Source: Hyphomicrobium zavarzinii ATCC 27496 (GTDB taxonomy: Bacteria; Pseudomonadota; Alphaproteobacteria; Rhizobiales; Hyphomicrobiaceae). Taken from it: DNA of 64,000 nucleotides. The translations under genes and the position numbers were made by a program. Location of the stretch: positions 434,001 through 498,000 of the forward strand of contig NZ_KB911256.1 in assembly GCF_000383415.1 (NCBI RefSeq). Reading direction: 5' to 3'. Positions 35,912 through 45,700 of the stretch are shown here, piece after piece. The notes under the pieces are model-generated. The model searched no databases. It saw nothing but the letters and a program-made list of their open reading frames with translations, and was not told where the DNA came from. How positions within the stretch are numbered: the stretch's first letter is position 1; the number at the start of each line of letters is the position of its first letter.

Positions 35912-36394
35912 CGCTTTACGCTCATGTTTCGGGGGCCTGAAATGCAAAGAGCAAGGCGACTGCCTTGCTCTTGCCACTCGGCGGCGCTTTTCGCGCCGTC
36001 TGCTCTTTTCTGGCTCGAAGTTCCCAGAGACTAGCTCCGGCCCTCAGGCCTTTTTTCTCCCTAGACTTGGGCCCCGAGCCATCTGGATCATTTGGCCTCG
36101 CCCCTGTCACGTGAACGAGCGCACCATAACCGAACGGCGGCGCTATGTCACGGGGCAAGGTACAAAAAAACGCAGATGCCCAAAGCTGATGCGGACCCCT
36201 GCTCGCGATTTGGCTTCCCTCGGGATTTGCCGTCCGATTGGGCAATCCACGGGCGGTTTTCAGATGCTTGATTGCCCTTAACCCCAATCCTGGCTATTGA
36301 CGGCCCCGGAGCTTTCGAGAGCCCCGCTGGCGGCCCGCAAGGGCCTCCGTGCGCCCTCCCGGCCGCGTTTGCGCCGCAACCTAAGACATGGCCC
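35912..36394. other. Non-coding gap before proS
   Basis: This 483-base stretch contains the terminator at 35947-35972. A second small stem, CGGCGC/GCGCCG, lies near 35980-35997, and GGCC-CTCA-GGCC followed by six T sits near 36038-36055. TTGACG at 36297-36302 could be a -35 box for proS but no matching -10 is seen. I find no RNA gene or convincing small frame. Confidence 0.5.
35947..35972 (+). terminator. Terminator after the DUF1467 gene
   Basis: AAGAGCAAGGC and GCCTTGCTCTT form a perfect 11-bp stem with a four-base loop (GACT), 36 bases past the stop. The U-tract is short. Confidence 0.65.
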
Positions 36395-37741
36395 ATGCAT
36401 CTTTCGCGCTTTTTCCTGCCCGTCCTCCGCGACAACCCCAAGGAAGCAGAGATCCTCTCGCACAAGCTGATGCTGCGGGCTGGAATGGTTCGCCAGTCGG
36501 CTGCCGGCATCTACTCGTGGCTGCCCCTCGGTCTCAGGGTTCTGAAGAAGATCGAGAACATCGTTCGTGAGGAGCAGAACCGGGCCGGTGCCGTCGAGCT
36601 GCTCATGCCCACGATCCAGTCCGCCGATCTCTGGCGCGAGAGCGGGCGCTACGAGGCATATGGCAAGGAGATGCTGCGCATCACCGATCGCCACGATCGG
36701 GACATGCTGTTCGGCCCCACCGCCGAGGAGGTCATCACCACGATCTTCCGCGACAGCGTGAAGAGCTACAAGGACCTGCCCAAGAACCTCTACAATATTC
36801 AATGGAAGTTCCGCGACGAGATCCGCCCCCGTTTCGGCGTGATGCGCGGCCGCGAGTTCCTGATGAAGGACGCCTATTCTTTCGATCTTACCAAGGATGC
36901 GGCGCGCGCGGCCTACCGGCGCATGTTCGTCGCCTATCTGCGCACGTTCGCGCGCCTGGGCCTGCGCTCCGTTCCCATGCAGGCCGACACCGGCCCCATC
37001 GGCGGCGATCTCTCGCACGAGTTCATCATCCTGGCGGAAACCGGCGAAAGCCAGGTGTTCTGTCACAAGGACCTGATCGAGGGAGAGATCCCCGGCGCAC
37101 ATACGGATTTCACGGGCGATCTGACGCCGATCTTCGACCAGTGGACCTCCCTCTATGCTGCCACCGAGGAGAAGCATGATCCCGCGCGCTTCGAGAGCGA
37201 GGTGCCGGCCGATAAGCGTGTCTCCGCCCGCGGCATCGAGGTCGGCCACATTTTCTACTTCGGGACCAAATATTCGGAGCCCATGGGGTGCCGGGTGCAG
37301 GGGCCCGATGGTCAGCAGGTGACGCTCGAGATGGGATCTTACGGCATCGGCGTGTCGCGCCTCGTCGGCGCGATCATCGAGGCGAGCCACGACGACGCGG
37401 GCATCGTATGGCCCGTGCCCGTCGCGCCGTTCGAGGTCGCCGTGGTCAATCTCAAGGCTGGTGACGAGGCAACCGATGCGGCGGCCCTCGACGTGAAGGC
37501 ACGCCTCGAAGCGGCCGGAGTGGATGTGCTCTACGACGACACCGACGAGCGGGCGGGCGCCAAGTTCGCCACCATGGACCTGATTGGCATTCCCTATCAG
37601 GTCATCGTCGGTCCCAAGGGCGTGAAGGCGGGTGAGATCGAGATCAAGGACCGCAAGACCGGCGCGCGCGAGACGCTGCCGATCGAGGTCGGCCTCGAGC
37701 GCACCATTCGAAGCGTCATAGACCAACGCGTTCTCGCCTGA
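36395..37741 (+). CDS. proS: Prolyl-tRNA synthetase
   Basis: ProS charges tRNA-Pro. The 448-residue protein is the short alphaproteobacterial form without the editing insertion domain. Class II motifs are visible in [23 protein letters not shown] (motif 1 side), [28 protein letters not shown] (motif 2) and [14 protein letters not shown] (motif 3). The C-terminal anticodon-binding domain follows. The start at 36395 (MHLSRFFLP) gives the family N-terminus, although the ribosome site is weak. It is followed by the LolC/E-type gene. Confidence 0.96.
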   Translation: MHLSRFFLPVLRDNPKEAEILSHKLMLRAGMVRQSAAGIYSWLPLGLRVLKKIENIVREEQNRAGAVELLMPTIQSADLWRESGRYEAYGKEMLRITDRHDRDMLFGPTAEEVITTIFRDSVKSYKDLPKNLYNIQWKFRDEIRPRFGVMRGREFLMKDAYSFDLTKDAARAAYRRMFVAYLRTFARLGLRSVPMQADTGPIGGDLSHEFIILAETGESQVFCHKDLIEGEIPGAHTDFTGDLTPIFDQWTSLYAATEEKHDPARFESEVPADKRVSARGIEVGHIFYFGTKYSEPMGCRVQGPDGQQVTLEMGSYGIGVSRLVGAIIEASHDDAGIVWPVPVAPFEVAVVNLKAGDEATDAAALDVKARLEAAGVDVLYDDTDERAGAKFATMDLIGIPYQVIVGPKGVKAGEIEIKDRKTGARETLPIEVGLERTIRSVIDQRVLA

Positions 37742-37770
37742 GAGCGACGCAAAAAAGGAGGGGGCGCCGC

Positions 37771-39039
37771 ATGGCCGCATCGATCGACACGAAGCCTTTC
37801 GCGCCGTTCGAGTGGCTGCTCGCCTCCCGCTACTTGCGGGCGCGCCGCAAGGAAGGCTTCATCTCCGTCACGGCCGCCGTCTCGTTTCTCGGCATCATGC
37901 TGGGTGTCGCCACGCTCATCATCGTGATGGCGGTGATGAACGGCTTCCGCAAGGATCTGTTCGCCAAGATCCTGGGCCTCAACGGCCATGTGGTCGTCTA
38001 CAAGATCGGCGCGCCGTTCAACGACTACCCCGACATCGCCAAGGCCGTTGCGAAGGCCAAGGGCGTGGAGCGCGCCATCCCTCTGATCGAAGGCCAGGTG
38101 ATGGTGTCCTCGACCGTGCAGGCGGCCGGCGCCGCCGTGCGCGGGATCACGGAGGGCGATCTCAAGGCGCTGAAACTCGTCTCCGACAACATCCGCTACG
38201 GCACCCTGGATGGCTTCGACCAGTCCGGCGGACTGGCCATCGGCATGCGCCTCGCCAACTCGATGCGGATCAACGTGGGCGACAGCATTACGATCATCTC
38301 GCCGCGCGGAGCAGCGACGCCCTTCGGCACGGCGCCCCGCTCGAAAACCTATCCCGTGACGGCGATCTTCGAGCTCGGCATGTCGGAATACGACAGGACC
38401 ATGATCTTCATGCCGCTGTCGGAAGCCCAGCGGTATTTCTCGAAGATGGGCGAGGTCGATATCCTCGAGGTCGTCATCCAGGACCCCGAGGCGGTGGATG
38501 AGGCGGCGCGAAGTATACGCACCGAGGCGGGCCCCACCATCAATGTGACGGACTGGCGACAACGCAACGAGACGTTCTTCACCGTGCTCGAAGTCGAGCG
38601 CAACGTGATGTTCATCATTCTCTCGCTGATCGTGCTCGTCGCCGCGCTCAACATCATCTCCGGCCTCATGATGCTGGTGAAGGACAAGGGGCGCGACATC
38701 GCGATTCTGCGAACGATGGGCGCCACAAAAGGCGCCGTCATGCGCGTGTTCCTGATCACCGGCGCCTCCATCGGCATCGTCGGCACCCTCGCGGGCCTCG
38801 TCCTCGGTGTCGTGTTCTGCTCGTACATCGAGGAGATCCGCCAGTTCGTCGCCTGGGTGGCAGGCACGAAGGTGTTCGATCCCAACGTCTACTATCTCAC
38901 GCGCTTGCCGGCCGACATCAATCCGGTTGAGACGGCGTCGATCGTCGCCATGGCCATGACGCTCTCGGTGCTCGCCACGCTCTATCCCTCGTGGCGCGCT
39001 TCACGGCTCGATCCCGTCGAAGCGCTTCGGTACGAGTGA
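37771..39039 (+). CDS. Lipoprotein-releasing system permease (LolC/LolE family)
   Basis: This is the transmembrane part of the Lol ABC exporter, which extracts lipoproteins from the inner membrane for transfer to LolA. The 422-residue protein has four helices: one at residues 28-50 (AAVSFLGIMLGVATLIIVMAVM), then a large periplasmic domain and three C-terminal helices. These belong to the FtsX-like region (MFIILSLIVLVAALNIISGLMMLV; RTMGATKGAVMRVF). As in most alphaproteobacteria, a single LolC/E gene serves both roles. AAGGAGGGG precedes the ATG. It is followed by lolD after ten bases. Confidence 0.93.
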   Translation: MAASIDTKPFAPFEWLLASRYLRARRKEGFISVTAAVSFLGIMLGVATLIIVMAVMNGFRKDLFAKILGLNGHVVVYKIGAPFNDYPDIAKAVAKAKGVERAIPLIEGQVMVSSTVQAAGAAVRGITEGDLKALKLVSDNIRYGTLDGFDQSGGLAIGMRLANSMRINVGDSITIISPRGAATPFGTAPRSKTYPVTAIFELGMSEYDRTMIFMPLSEAQRYFSKMGEVDILEVVIQDPEAVDEAARSIRTEAGPTINVTDWRQRNETFFTVLEVERNVMFIILSLIVLVAALNIISGLMMLVKDKGRDIAILRTMGATKGAVMRVFLITGASIGIVGTLAGLVLGVVFCSYIEEIRQFVAWVAGTKVFDPNVYYLTRLPADINPVETASIVAMAMTLSVLATLYPSWRASRLDPVEALRYE

Positions 39040-39049
39040 GGAGGGCGCC

Positions 39050-39763
39050 ATGCTGGACATGAACGCACAGCACATCCCCGTCCTCCGCCTGATCGGCCTT
39101 CAGCGGACCTTCCACCAGGGCACGCGCGAGATCAACGTTCTGGCCGGTGCCTCCCTCGACGTCTGGCCCGGCCAGTGCGTGGCCCTCGTCGGTCCCTCGG
39201 GCACGGGTAAGTCCACGCTACTGCACATCGCGGGCCTGCTCGAGACGCCGGACGCGGGGCATGTTGTTATCGCCGGACGCGATTGCGCAACGCTCGACGA
39301 TCAGGACCGAACCCGTATCCGCCGCGCGGAGATGGGCTTCATCTATCAGTTCCATCAGCTGCTGCCGGAGTTCTCGGCGCTCGAGAACGTCGCACTGCCG
39401 CAGATGTTGCTCGGCCGCTCGCGGCGCGAGGGCGAGGAGCGGGCGAGCAAGCTGCTCTCCTCCATGGGCCTCGCCGAGCGTCTCGATCACCGCCCCGCGC
39501 AGCTCTCGGGCGGCGAGCAGCAACGTACGGCGATCTGCCGGGCGCTCGCCAACCGGCCCCGCCTCATCCTGGCCGACGAGCCCACGGGCAACCTCGATCC
39601 GCGAACCTCGGAGCTGGTGTTCCACGAGTTGATCGGCCTGTTCCGCAGCGAGGGCGTGGCGGCCCTTATCGCCACCCACAACCTGGACTTGGCGCGACGA
39701 ATGGACCGCGTCGTGGTGCTCGACAGCGGTCATCTGGTCGAAATTTCGCCGCAAGCCGTGTAA
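39050..39763 (+). CDS. lolD: Lipoprotein-releasing system ATPase LolD
   Basis: LolD drives the exporter encoded just upstream. The 237-residue protein has Walker A GPSGTGKST, the Q-loop IYQFHQLLPEFSALENVALP, the signature LSGGEQQR, Walker B LILADEPTGNLD and the H-loop ATHN. GAGGAGGG lies before the ATG at 39050. Length and motif order are normal. Confidence 0.95.
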   Translation: MLDMNAQHIPVLRLIGLQRTFHQGTREINVLAGASLDVWPGQCVALVGPSGTGKSTLLHIAGLLETPDAGHVVIAGRDCATLDDQDRTRIRRAEMGFIYQFHQLLPEFSALENVALPQMLLGRSRREGEERASKLLSSMGLAERLDHRPAQLSGGEQQRTAICRALANRPRLILADEPTGNLDPRTSELVFHELIGLFRSEGVAALIATHNLDLARRMDRVVVLDSGHLVEISPQAV

Positions 39764-39910
39764 CAATCGGCGCCTAAACATCCCTGTTTCTTCCCTCGGA
39801 GGCTTGTTTCCGGGGGAACAGCGCCTGATGGGCGCACGCGCGATGATGACCTTGGGTCCGGTTTCACGGACTTGCTGTGCGCATGCTCGCTCAAGAAGCA
39901 CGATAGAGCT

Positions 39911-39929
39911 CAGGGAACGCAGTTCCCTG
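39911..39929 (+). promoter_or_regulatory. Inverted repeat upstream of the DUF2147 gene
   Basis: CAGGGAAC and GTTCCCTG form a perfect 8-bp inverted repeat around GCA, 38 bases ahead of the DUF2147 start. It could be an operator or a leader hairpin. Confidence 0.4.
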
Positions 39930-39967
39930 CACGGCCGTTGAAATCGAGACGAGATGAGGAGGCAGCT

Positions 39968-40660
39968 ATGCCGTTCGAGAGACACGTTGTTCGCTCCGCC
40001 GCGCTCGCGGCCACACTCCTGGTTTCCGGCACCGCCTTTGCGGCCAACGAGCCCTATGGCGTGTGGGTTAATGATACCGGCCGCGGCGCCATCGAGATCA
40101 AGGACTGCGGCGGCAAGCTTTGCGGCCACGTGGTCTGGGTGAAGGATGCCAGCGACGCCAACGGCTGCGGCCGCCAGATCATCGGCGAGGCCGCAAGCGC
40201 GGGCGAGGGCGTCTGGGGCGGCGATTCCGCCTGGATCTACAGCCCCGAGAAAAAGAAGAAATACAACGTCGAGCTGACGCCGCTGAAGGATGGCACGCTC
40301 AAGGTCAAAGGCTATGCCGGCATCAGCTTCCTGTCGAAGACGATGATCTGGACCAAGGCCCCGGGTGATCTCACCCGTTGCACCACGCAGGAAGCGGCAG
40401 TTACGCCGGCACCCAAGGCCGATGGCGCTCCGGCTCCCGAAGCCAACAAGCAGCAGGCTGCGCCGGCCGATAAGGCCGCTCCCGCTCCCAAGTCCGATCA
40501 GCAGGATATCGCCTCGAACGAGAAGGAAGAGGGCGCCGACCTCAGCGACCTCAAGGACAAGTTCGGCGACGTGTTCACCAAGAAGGACGGCAAGTGCAAG
40601 CTGGACCTGCCCTGGGTGAAGCTCGACTTCGAATGCAAGGGCGACAACGCCGGGAAGTAG
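39968..40660 (+). CDS. Exported DUF2147 protein with charged tail
   Basis: The 230-residue protein has a signal peptide (SAALAATLLVSGTAFA, about residues 10-25). A DUF2147 beta-barrel-like domain covers residues 27-135 (GVWVNDTGRGAIEIKDCGG, KLCGHVVWV, and GYAGISFLSKTMIW). The Cys in DCGGKLC and NGCGRQ probably form disulfides. An extended Pro/Ala/Lys-rich linker follows, and then a short C-terminal segment with two further Cys (GKCKLDLPWVKLDFECKG). DUF2147 is found in periplasmic proteins of unknown role. GAGGAGG precedes the ATG. A strong terminator closes the gene. Confidence 0.85.
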   Translation: MPFERHVVRSAALAATLLVSGTAFAANEPYGVWVNDTGRGAIEIKDCGGKLCGHVVWVKDASDANGCGRQIIGEAASAGEGVWGGDSAWIYSPEKKKKYNVELTPLKDGTLKVKGYAGISFLSKTMIWTKAPGDLTRCTTQEAAVTPAPKADGAPAPEANKQQAAPADKAAPAPKSDQQDIASNEKEEGADLSDLKDKFGDVFTKKDGKCKLDLPWVKLDFECKGDNAGK

Positions 40661-40686
40661 AGCTCGTCAAACTTTGACTATCGAAC

Positions 40687-40719
40687 AGGCGGCGCGCCGG
40701 ATAGGCTGCGCCGCCTTTT
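40687..40719 (+). terminator. Terminator after the DUF2147 gene
   Basis: AGGCGGCGC (40687-40695) and GCGCCGCCT (40708-40716) form a perfect 9-bp stem followed by TTT, about 25 bases past the stop. It lies between convergent genes. Confidence 0.8.
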
Positions 40720-40750
40720 CTGTGCCGGACCACAGCGGTATCTCGAAGGA

Positions 40751-40930
40751 CGTCATCCCGGCGAGGCCGGGATCCACGGCACGCAGATAGACGGATCGCG
40801 GGATAGGCGCGTCGCCTACAAGAGACATGCCTTCGACGTATCTGGACCCCGACCTGCGTCGGGGTGACGGTGTGTTTGTGGAAGCCGCTGCCCACCCTCA
40901 ACGTCATCCCGGCGCAGGCCGGGATCCACG
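40751..40930. repeat. Dispersed intergenic palindrome cluster
   Basis: Two same-orientation copies of CGTCATCCCGGCG-AGGCCGGGATCCACG lie at 40751-40778 and 40902-40930. A diverged inverted copy (GGACCCCGACCTGCGTCGGGGTGACG) lies at about 40844-40869. The core CCCGGC-GCCGGG is self-complementary. This CGTCATCCCGGC unit is a widespread repeat of alphaproteobacterial genomes. The cluster fills the gap between convergent DUF2147 and ubiB. Confidence 0.8.
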
Positions 40931-40951
40931 ACACGTCAGCGGGAACGGTGA

Positions 40952-42547
40952 TCAGAAGAGCCCCGTATACTTCGCCGCGAGCGCGGCGAGGCTCAACGCG
41001 CCGATCCACGTTGCGACGCGGCTGAAGCGATTGCGCCGGCTGGTTTCGCGCGCAATGCTGGCGATCGTGGCGGGGTCGAGCCGCACGCCATGGCGCGCCA
41101 TCTCGGCAAGGCCCGAGGAGGCCCGCTCGGCTTCCGACAGCATGGCCGGAACCTCGGCCAAGACGCGCGCCAACGTGGTCGCGCCTTCGCCCGCTCTCTT
41201 GAGGTGTCCACGCGCGCCGTAGTTGGCCTGTACCCACTCTGCCGCAACCGGCTCCGAGGCAGTCCAGAGGTTGAGCGAGGGATCTAGACCACGCGCCACA
41301 CCTTCCACGATCACCATGCTCTTCTGCAGCAGGATCAGCTCCGGCCGCGTCTCCATGTCGAACACGTCGGTGTAGGCGAAGAGCTGGCCGAGAAGGTCGG
41401 CCATCGAGATCTCGTCGGCGGTACGCCCATGGATCGGCTCGCCGATCGCACGGAGCGCCTGCGCGAACACCTCGACCGGATGATGCGGCGGAACATAGCC
41501 CGCCCAGAAGTGCACCTCGGCCGCCCGGTGATAATCACGCGTGATGAGGCCGTAAAGGATCTCCGCCAGGAAGCGCCGCTCTTTATGTCCAAGCCGCCCC
41601 ATGATGCCGAAATCGACGGCCACCACGTTGCCCGCCTTGTCGACGAACAGGTTGCCCTGGTGCATGTCGGCGTGGAAGAAGCCGTCGCGCATGGCGTGCG
41701 TGAGGAAGCTTCGGAGCACGGTGAGGCCGAGCTGCTTGAGGTCGTGCCCCTCCGCCTTGAGGCGCGCGTGGTCGGAGATCGGAATGCCGTCGATCCAGTC
41801 GGTCGTCAGCACGCGCTTGGAGGTGCGCTTCCAGTCGACGGAGGGAACACGGAACTTCTCGCCTTCGCCGATGTTCTCCGCCATCTCGGACATGGCCGCG
41901 CCTTCGAGGCGCAGATCCATTTCGAGCTCGGTGGTGCGAGCCAGGTTCTCGACCACGGCGACGGGCTTGAGCCGCCGCGACGGAGCATGAAACCGCTCGA
42001 TCAGGTGCGCTGCGAAGAAGTAGCTGTCGAGGTCGCGCTTGAAGCGCTTCTCGACATTGGGGCGCAGGATCTTCACCGCCACTTCGCGCCGCTGGCCCTT
42101 GTCCAGCGTCACGGCCTTGTGCACCTGCGCGATCGACGCGGCAGCCACCGGCGGGCCGAATTCGACGAAATGATCCTCGAGCTTGCCGCCGAGCGCTTCC
42201 TCCACGGCACGGCGCGCTTCCGCCATGCTGAAGGGCGGCATCTTGTCTTGGAGATGGCCGAGATCGCCAGCCAGCTCCGGCCCGATCACGTCGCCGCGCG
42301 TCGCGAGGAACTGGCCGAGCTTGATGTACGAGGGGCCGAGCGCCGCGAGCGCGGAGGAGATGCGGCGCTGCTTCGGCTTCCCCATGTTGAAAGGAGCGGC
42401 CACGATCTGGACCGGTAGCGTGAGGAGGCGCGCGAACCGGAGCGCAAGCGGCACCGGCTGCCCCTTGGGCACGAAGCGCACCCCATGCTGGGCGAGCACC
42501 AGGCCCGCCCGCGAAAGCCGCCAAAGATTGGTGATTGCGTTTGCCAT
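40952..42547 (-). CDS. ubiB: Ubiquinone biosynthesis kinase-like protein UbiB
   Basis: UbiB is an atypical kinase/ATPase needed for ubiquinone synthesis in the membrane. The 531-residue protein has the family KxGQ segment LGPSYIKLGQFLATRGD, the Ala-rich nucleotide loop VAAASIAQVHKA, the catalytic FHADMHQGNLFV and the metal motif AVDFGIMGRL. The C-terminus ends in a hydrophobic anchor (IGALSLAALAAKYTGLF). The ATG at 42547 gives the family N-terminus; the upstream open frame has no family similarity. It is divergent from dnaE. It works in the same pathway as ubiA, 37 kb away. Confidence 0.93.
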   Translation of the reverse strand: MANAITNLWRLSRAGLVLAQHGVRFVPKGQPVPLALRFARLLTLPVQIVAAPFNMGKPKQRRISSALAALGPSYIKLGQFLATRGDVIGPELAGDLGHLQDKMPPFSMAEARRAVEEALGGKLEDHFVEFGPPVAAASIAQVHKAVTLDKGQRREVAVKILRPNVEKRFKRDLDSYFFAAHLIERFHAPSRRLKPVAVVENLARTTELEMDLRLEGAAMSEMAENIGEGEKFRVPSVDWKRTSKRVLTTDWIDGIPISDHARLKAEGHDLKQLGLTVLRSFLTHAMRDGFFHADMHQGNLFVDKAGNVVAVDFGIMGRLGHKERRFLAEILYGLITRDYHRAAEVHFWAGYVPPHHPVEVFAQALRAIGEPIHGRTADEISMADLLGQLFAYTDVFDMETRPELILLQKSMVIVEGVARGLDPSLNLWTASEPVAAEWVQANYGARGHLKRAGEGATTLARVLAEVPAMLSEAERASSGLAEMARHGVRLDPATIASIARETSRRNRFSRVATWIGALSLAALAAKYTGLF

Positions 42548-42754
42548 GCTGGCCCAAGCGGTACTTGGCCCGCCCGCCCCTGGCAAGCCGCCTCGTCGGA
42601 CAGAGTTGCCGATATTTCCATTGTGGATCACGGGGATGATACAACTCTTGATCTGCAGCAGTCGGGGGCGCGTCCAGAATCGGGCTAGAAAGCCTTGAAG
42701 CCCATGAATTTTGTTCACGGCGCCGACAGTGCGCGACGAGACCCAAGGACACGA

Positions 42755-45700
42755 ATGACCGCCGAGCCGAAGCTGCCGAAGTTCATCCATTTGAAGACGC
42801 ACTCGGCCTATTCGCTGCTCGAGGGCGCGCTGCCGATCGGCAAGATCGCGAAGCTCGCCGAAGCCAACGGCATGCCGGCCATCGGCCTCACCGACACCAA
42901 CAATCTGTTCGGCGCGCTCGAGTTCTCGGACAAGCTTTCGAGCGCAGGCATCCAGCCCATCTCTGGCGGTGCTTTCGATACGGACTTCGGCGACGGCACG
43001 CCGGCGGGTGGAGCAGCCGCTCTGATGCGGGTGGGGCAGAACGAGCCGCCGGTGCGCCCGGCGGGGCCGCTCGCCCTCTTTGCCTCGAATGCCGATGGCT
43101 ATGCCAACCTCATCAAGCTCGCGAGCCAGGCCTTCCTGCTACCCGATCCGGTCGATCCCACGCACATCAAGATCGATGCGCTCGCCGAGCACAGCAAGGG
43201 TCTCATTGCGCTCACCGGTGGTCCTCTCGGTCCCATCGGCCGGGCGCTCTCGGAAGGGCAGGCCGATCTAGCGCGGGATCGCCTCATGCGGCTCCAGCGC
43301 ATCTTCAACGGCAGCCTCTACGTTGAGCTGCAACGCCACGGCCTGAAGTCGGAGGAGGAGATCGAGCCGCAGCTCATCGCGCTCGCCTACGAGTTCGGAA
43401 TCCCCCTGGTCGCGACCAACGAGGTCTACTTCGCAACGCCCGACGACTACGAGGCCCACGATGCACTCATCTGCATCGCCGACGGGCGCATGGTGACCGA
43501 GGACAACCGCCGCCGCGTCACGCGGGACCACTATTTCAAGAGCGCCGATGAGATGGCGGCGCTGTTCGCGGATCTGCCGGAGGCGCTGGAAAGCACCATC
43601 GAGATCGCGCAGCGTTGCGCCTATCGCCCGATGAAGCGCAAGCCGATCCTGCCGCGCTTCGTTGCTGCCGCCGACGCTGTGGGCATGAGTGATGAAGAGA
43701 TGCTCGCGGCGGAGGCCGCCGAGCTCAATCGCCAGGCCGAGGAGGGCCTGCGCGCGCGCCTCGCGGTGAACGAGATCGCGCCGGGCTTCACTGAGGAGGA
43801 CTACAGGAAGCGCCTGGCCTACGAGCTGGACATCATCGCCCGCATGAAGTTCCCGGGCTACTTCCTGATCGTGGCGGACTTCATCAAGTGGTCGAAGGCC
43901 AACGGCGTGCCGGTGGGTCCGGGCCGCGGCTCGGGTGCGGGCTCGCTCGTCGCCTGGTCGCTCACGATCACCGATCTCGATCCCTTGCGGTTCGGCCTGC
44001 TGTTCGAGCGCTTCCTGAACCCCGAACGCATCTCGATGCCGGACTTCGACATCGACTTCTGCCAGGAGCGGCGCGACCGCACGATCCGCTACGTGCAGGA
44101 AAAGTATGGCACGGACCGCGTAGCCCAGATCATCACGCACGGAAAGCTGCAAGCCCGCGCCGTATTGCGCGACGTGGGCCGCGTGCTGCAGATGCCGTAC
44201 GGCCAGGTCGACCGGCTCTGCAAGCTCGTCCCCAACAACCCGGCCAATCCGGTGACGCTGCGCGAGGCGATCGACGGCGAGCCGAAGCTGCAAGAGGAGC
44301 GCGACGCCGATCCACTGGTCGCGCGCCTTCTCGAGATCGCCGAGAAGCTCGAAGGCCTCTATCGCCACGCGTCCACGCACGCCGCCGGCATGGTGATCGG
44401 CGACCGGCCGCTCGACGAGCTGGTGCCGCTGTATCGAGATCCCAAATCGAACATGCCCGTCACCCAGTTCAACTGGAAGATGGTCGAGGCGGCAGGCCTC
44501 GTGAAATTCGACTTCCTGGGCCTCAAGACGCTGACGGTGCTTACCAAGGCGGTGGAGCTGGTGAAGCGTGGCCGCGGCATCGAGATCGACCTGCTCGGAC
44601 TGCCGCTCGACGACAAGCCATCTTACGAGCTGCTGGCCAAGGCCGATACGGCGGGCGTGTTCCAGCTCGAAAGCACGGGCATGCGCGAAAGCTTGAAGCG
44701 CCTGAAGCCGGACCGCTTCGAGGACATCATCGCCATGGTGGCGCTCTATCGCCCCGGCCCCATGGACAACATCCCGACCTACATCAACCGCAAGCACGAA
44801 GAGGAGCCGGTCGACTACCTGCATCCGATGCTGGAGGGCATTCTGAAGGAGACCTACGGCGTCATCATCTATCAGGAGCAGGTCATGCAGATCGCTCAGG
44901 TGATGGCAGGCTACTCGCTCGGCGATGCAGATCTTCTGCGCCGCGCCATGGGTAAGAAAGACAAGGATGAGATGGCGAAGCAGCAGGCGCGCTTCGTCGA
45001 TGGCGCGCTGAAGAACGGCGTGAAGAAAGAGGACGCCGTCTACATCTTCGAGCTGGTGGACAAGTTCGCAGGCTACGGCTTCAACAAATCGCACGCCGCA
45101 GCCTACGCGCTCGTCAGCTATCACACGGCCTACATGAAGGCCAACTTCCGCGAGGAATTCCTGGCCGCCTCCATGACGCTCGACGCGGGCAACACCGACA
45201 AGCTCGCCATGTTCGCGGCCGAAGCCAAGAAGAGCGGCATTCGCGTGCTGCCGCCTTGCGTCAACGCCTCGGGCGTGGAGTTCCTGGCGGAAGCGCCCAA
45301 GAAGGGCGAGGCCCATGGCGCCATCCGCTACGCGCTGGCTGCGCTGAAGAACATTGGCGCCAGCGCCGTCGAGACCATCGTCGAGAGCCGCAACAAGAAG
45401 GGCCCCTATACTTCGCTCGCCGATTTCGCCTCCCGCATCAACACAAAGGCCGTGAACAAGCGCGCGCTCGAAACGCTTGCCGCTGCAGGCTCCTTCGACG
45501 TGTTCGAGAAGAACCGCGCGCTCGTCTACGCCAACGTCGAGCAGATGATGACGGAAGCGGGCAAGAAGGCCGACGACGAGAGCACGGGGCAGGGAAGCCT
45601 GCTCGGCGGAATGGAGGCGAACGCAACGCCCGTTGTGCTGAAGCTCAAGCCGGCCGAAGCATGGACGCCCATGGAGAAGCTTCAGGAGGAGTTCGACGCA

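Noticed and set aside
40751-40930. Transposon ends or integrase attachment sites
   Set aside because: The repeats enclose no gene, and the unit is a known type of dispersed palindrome.
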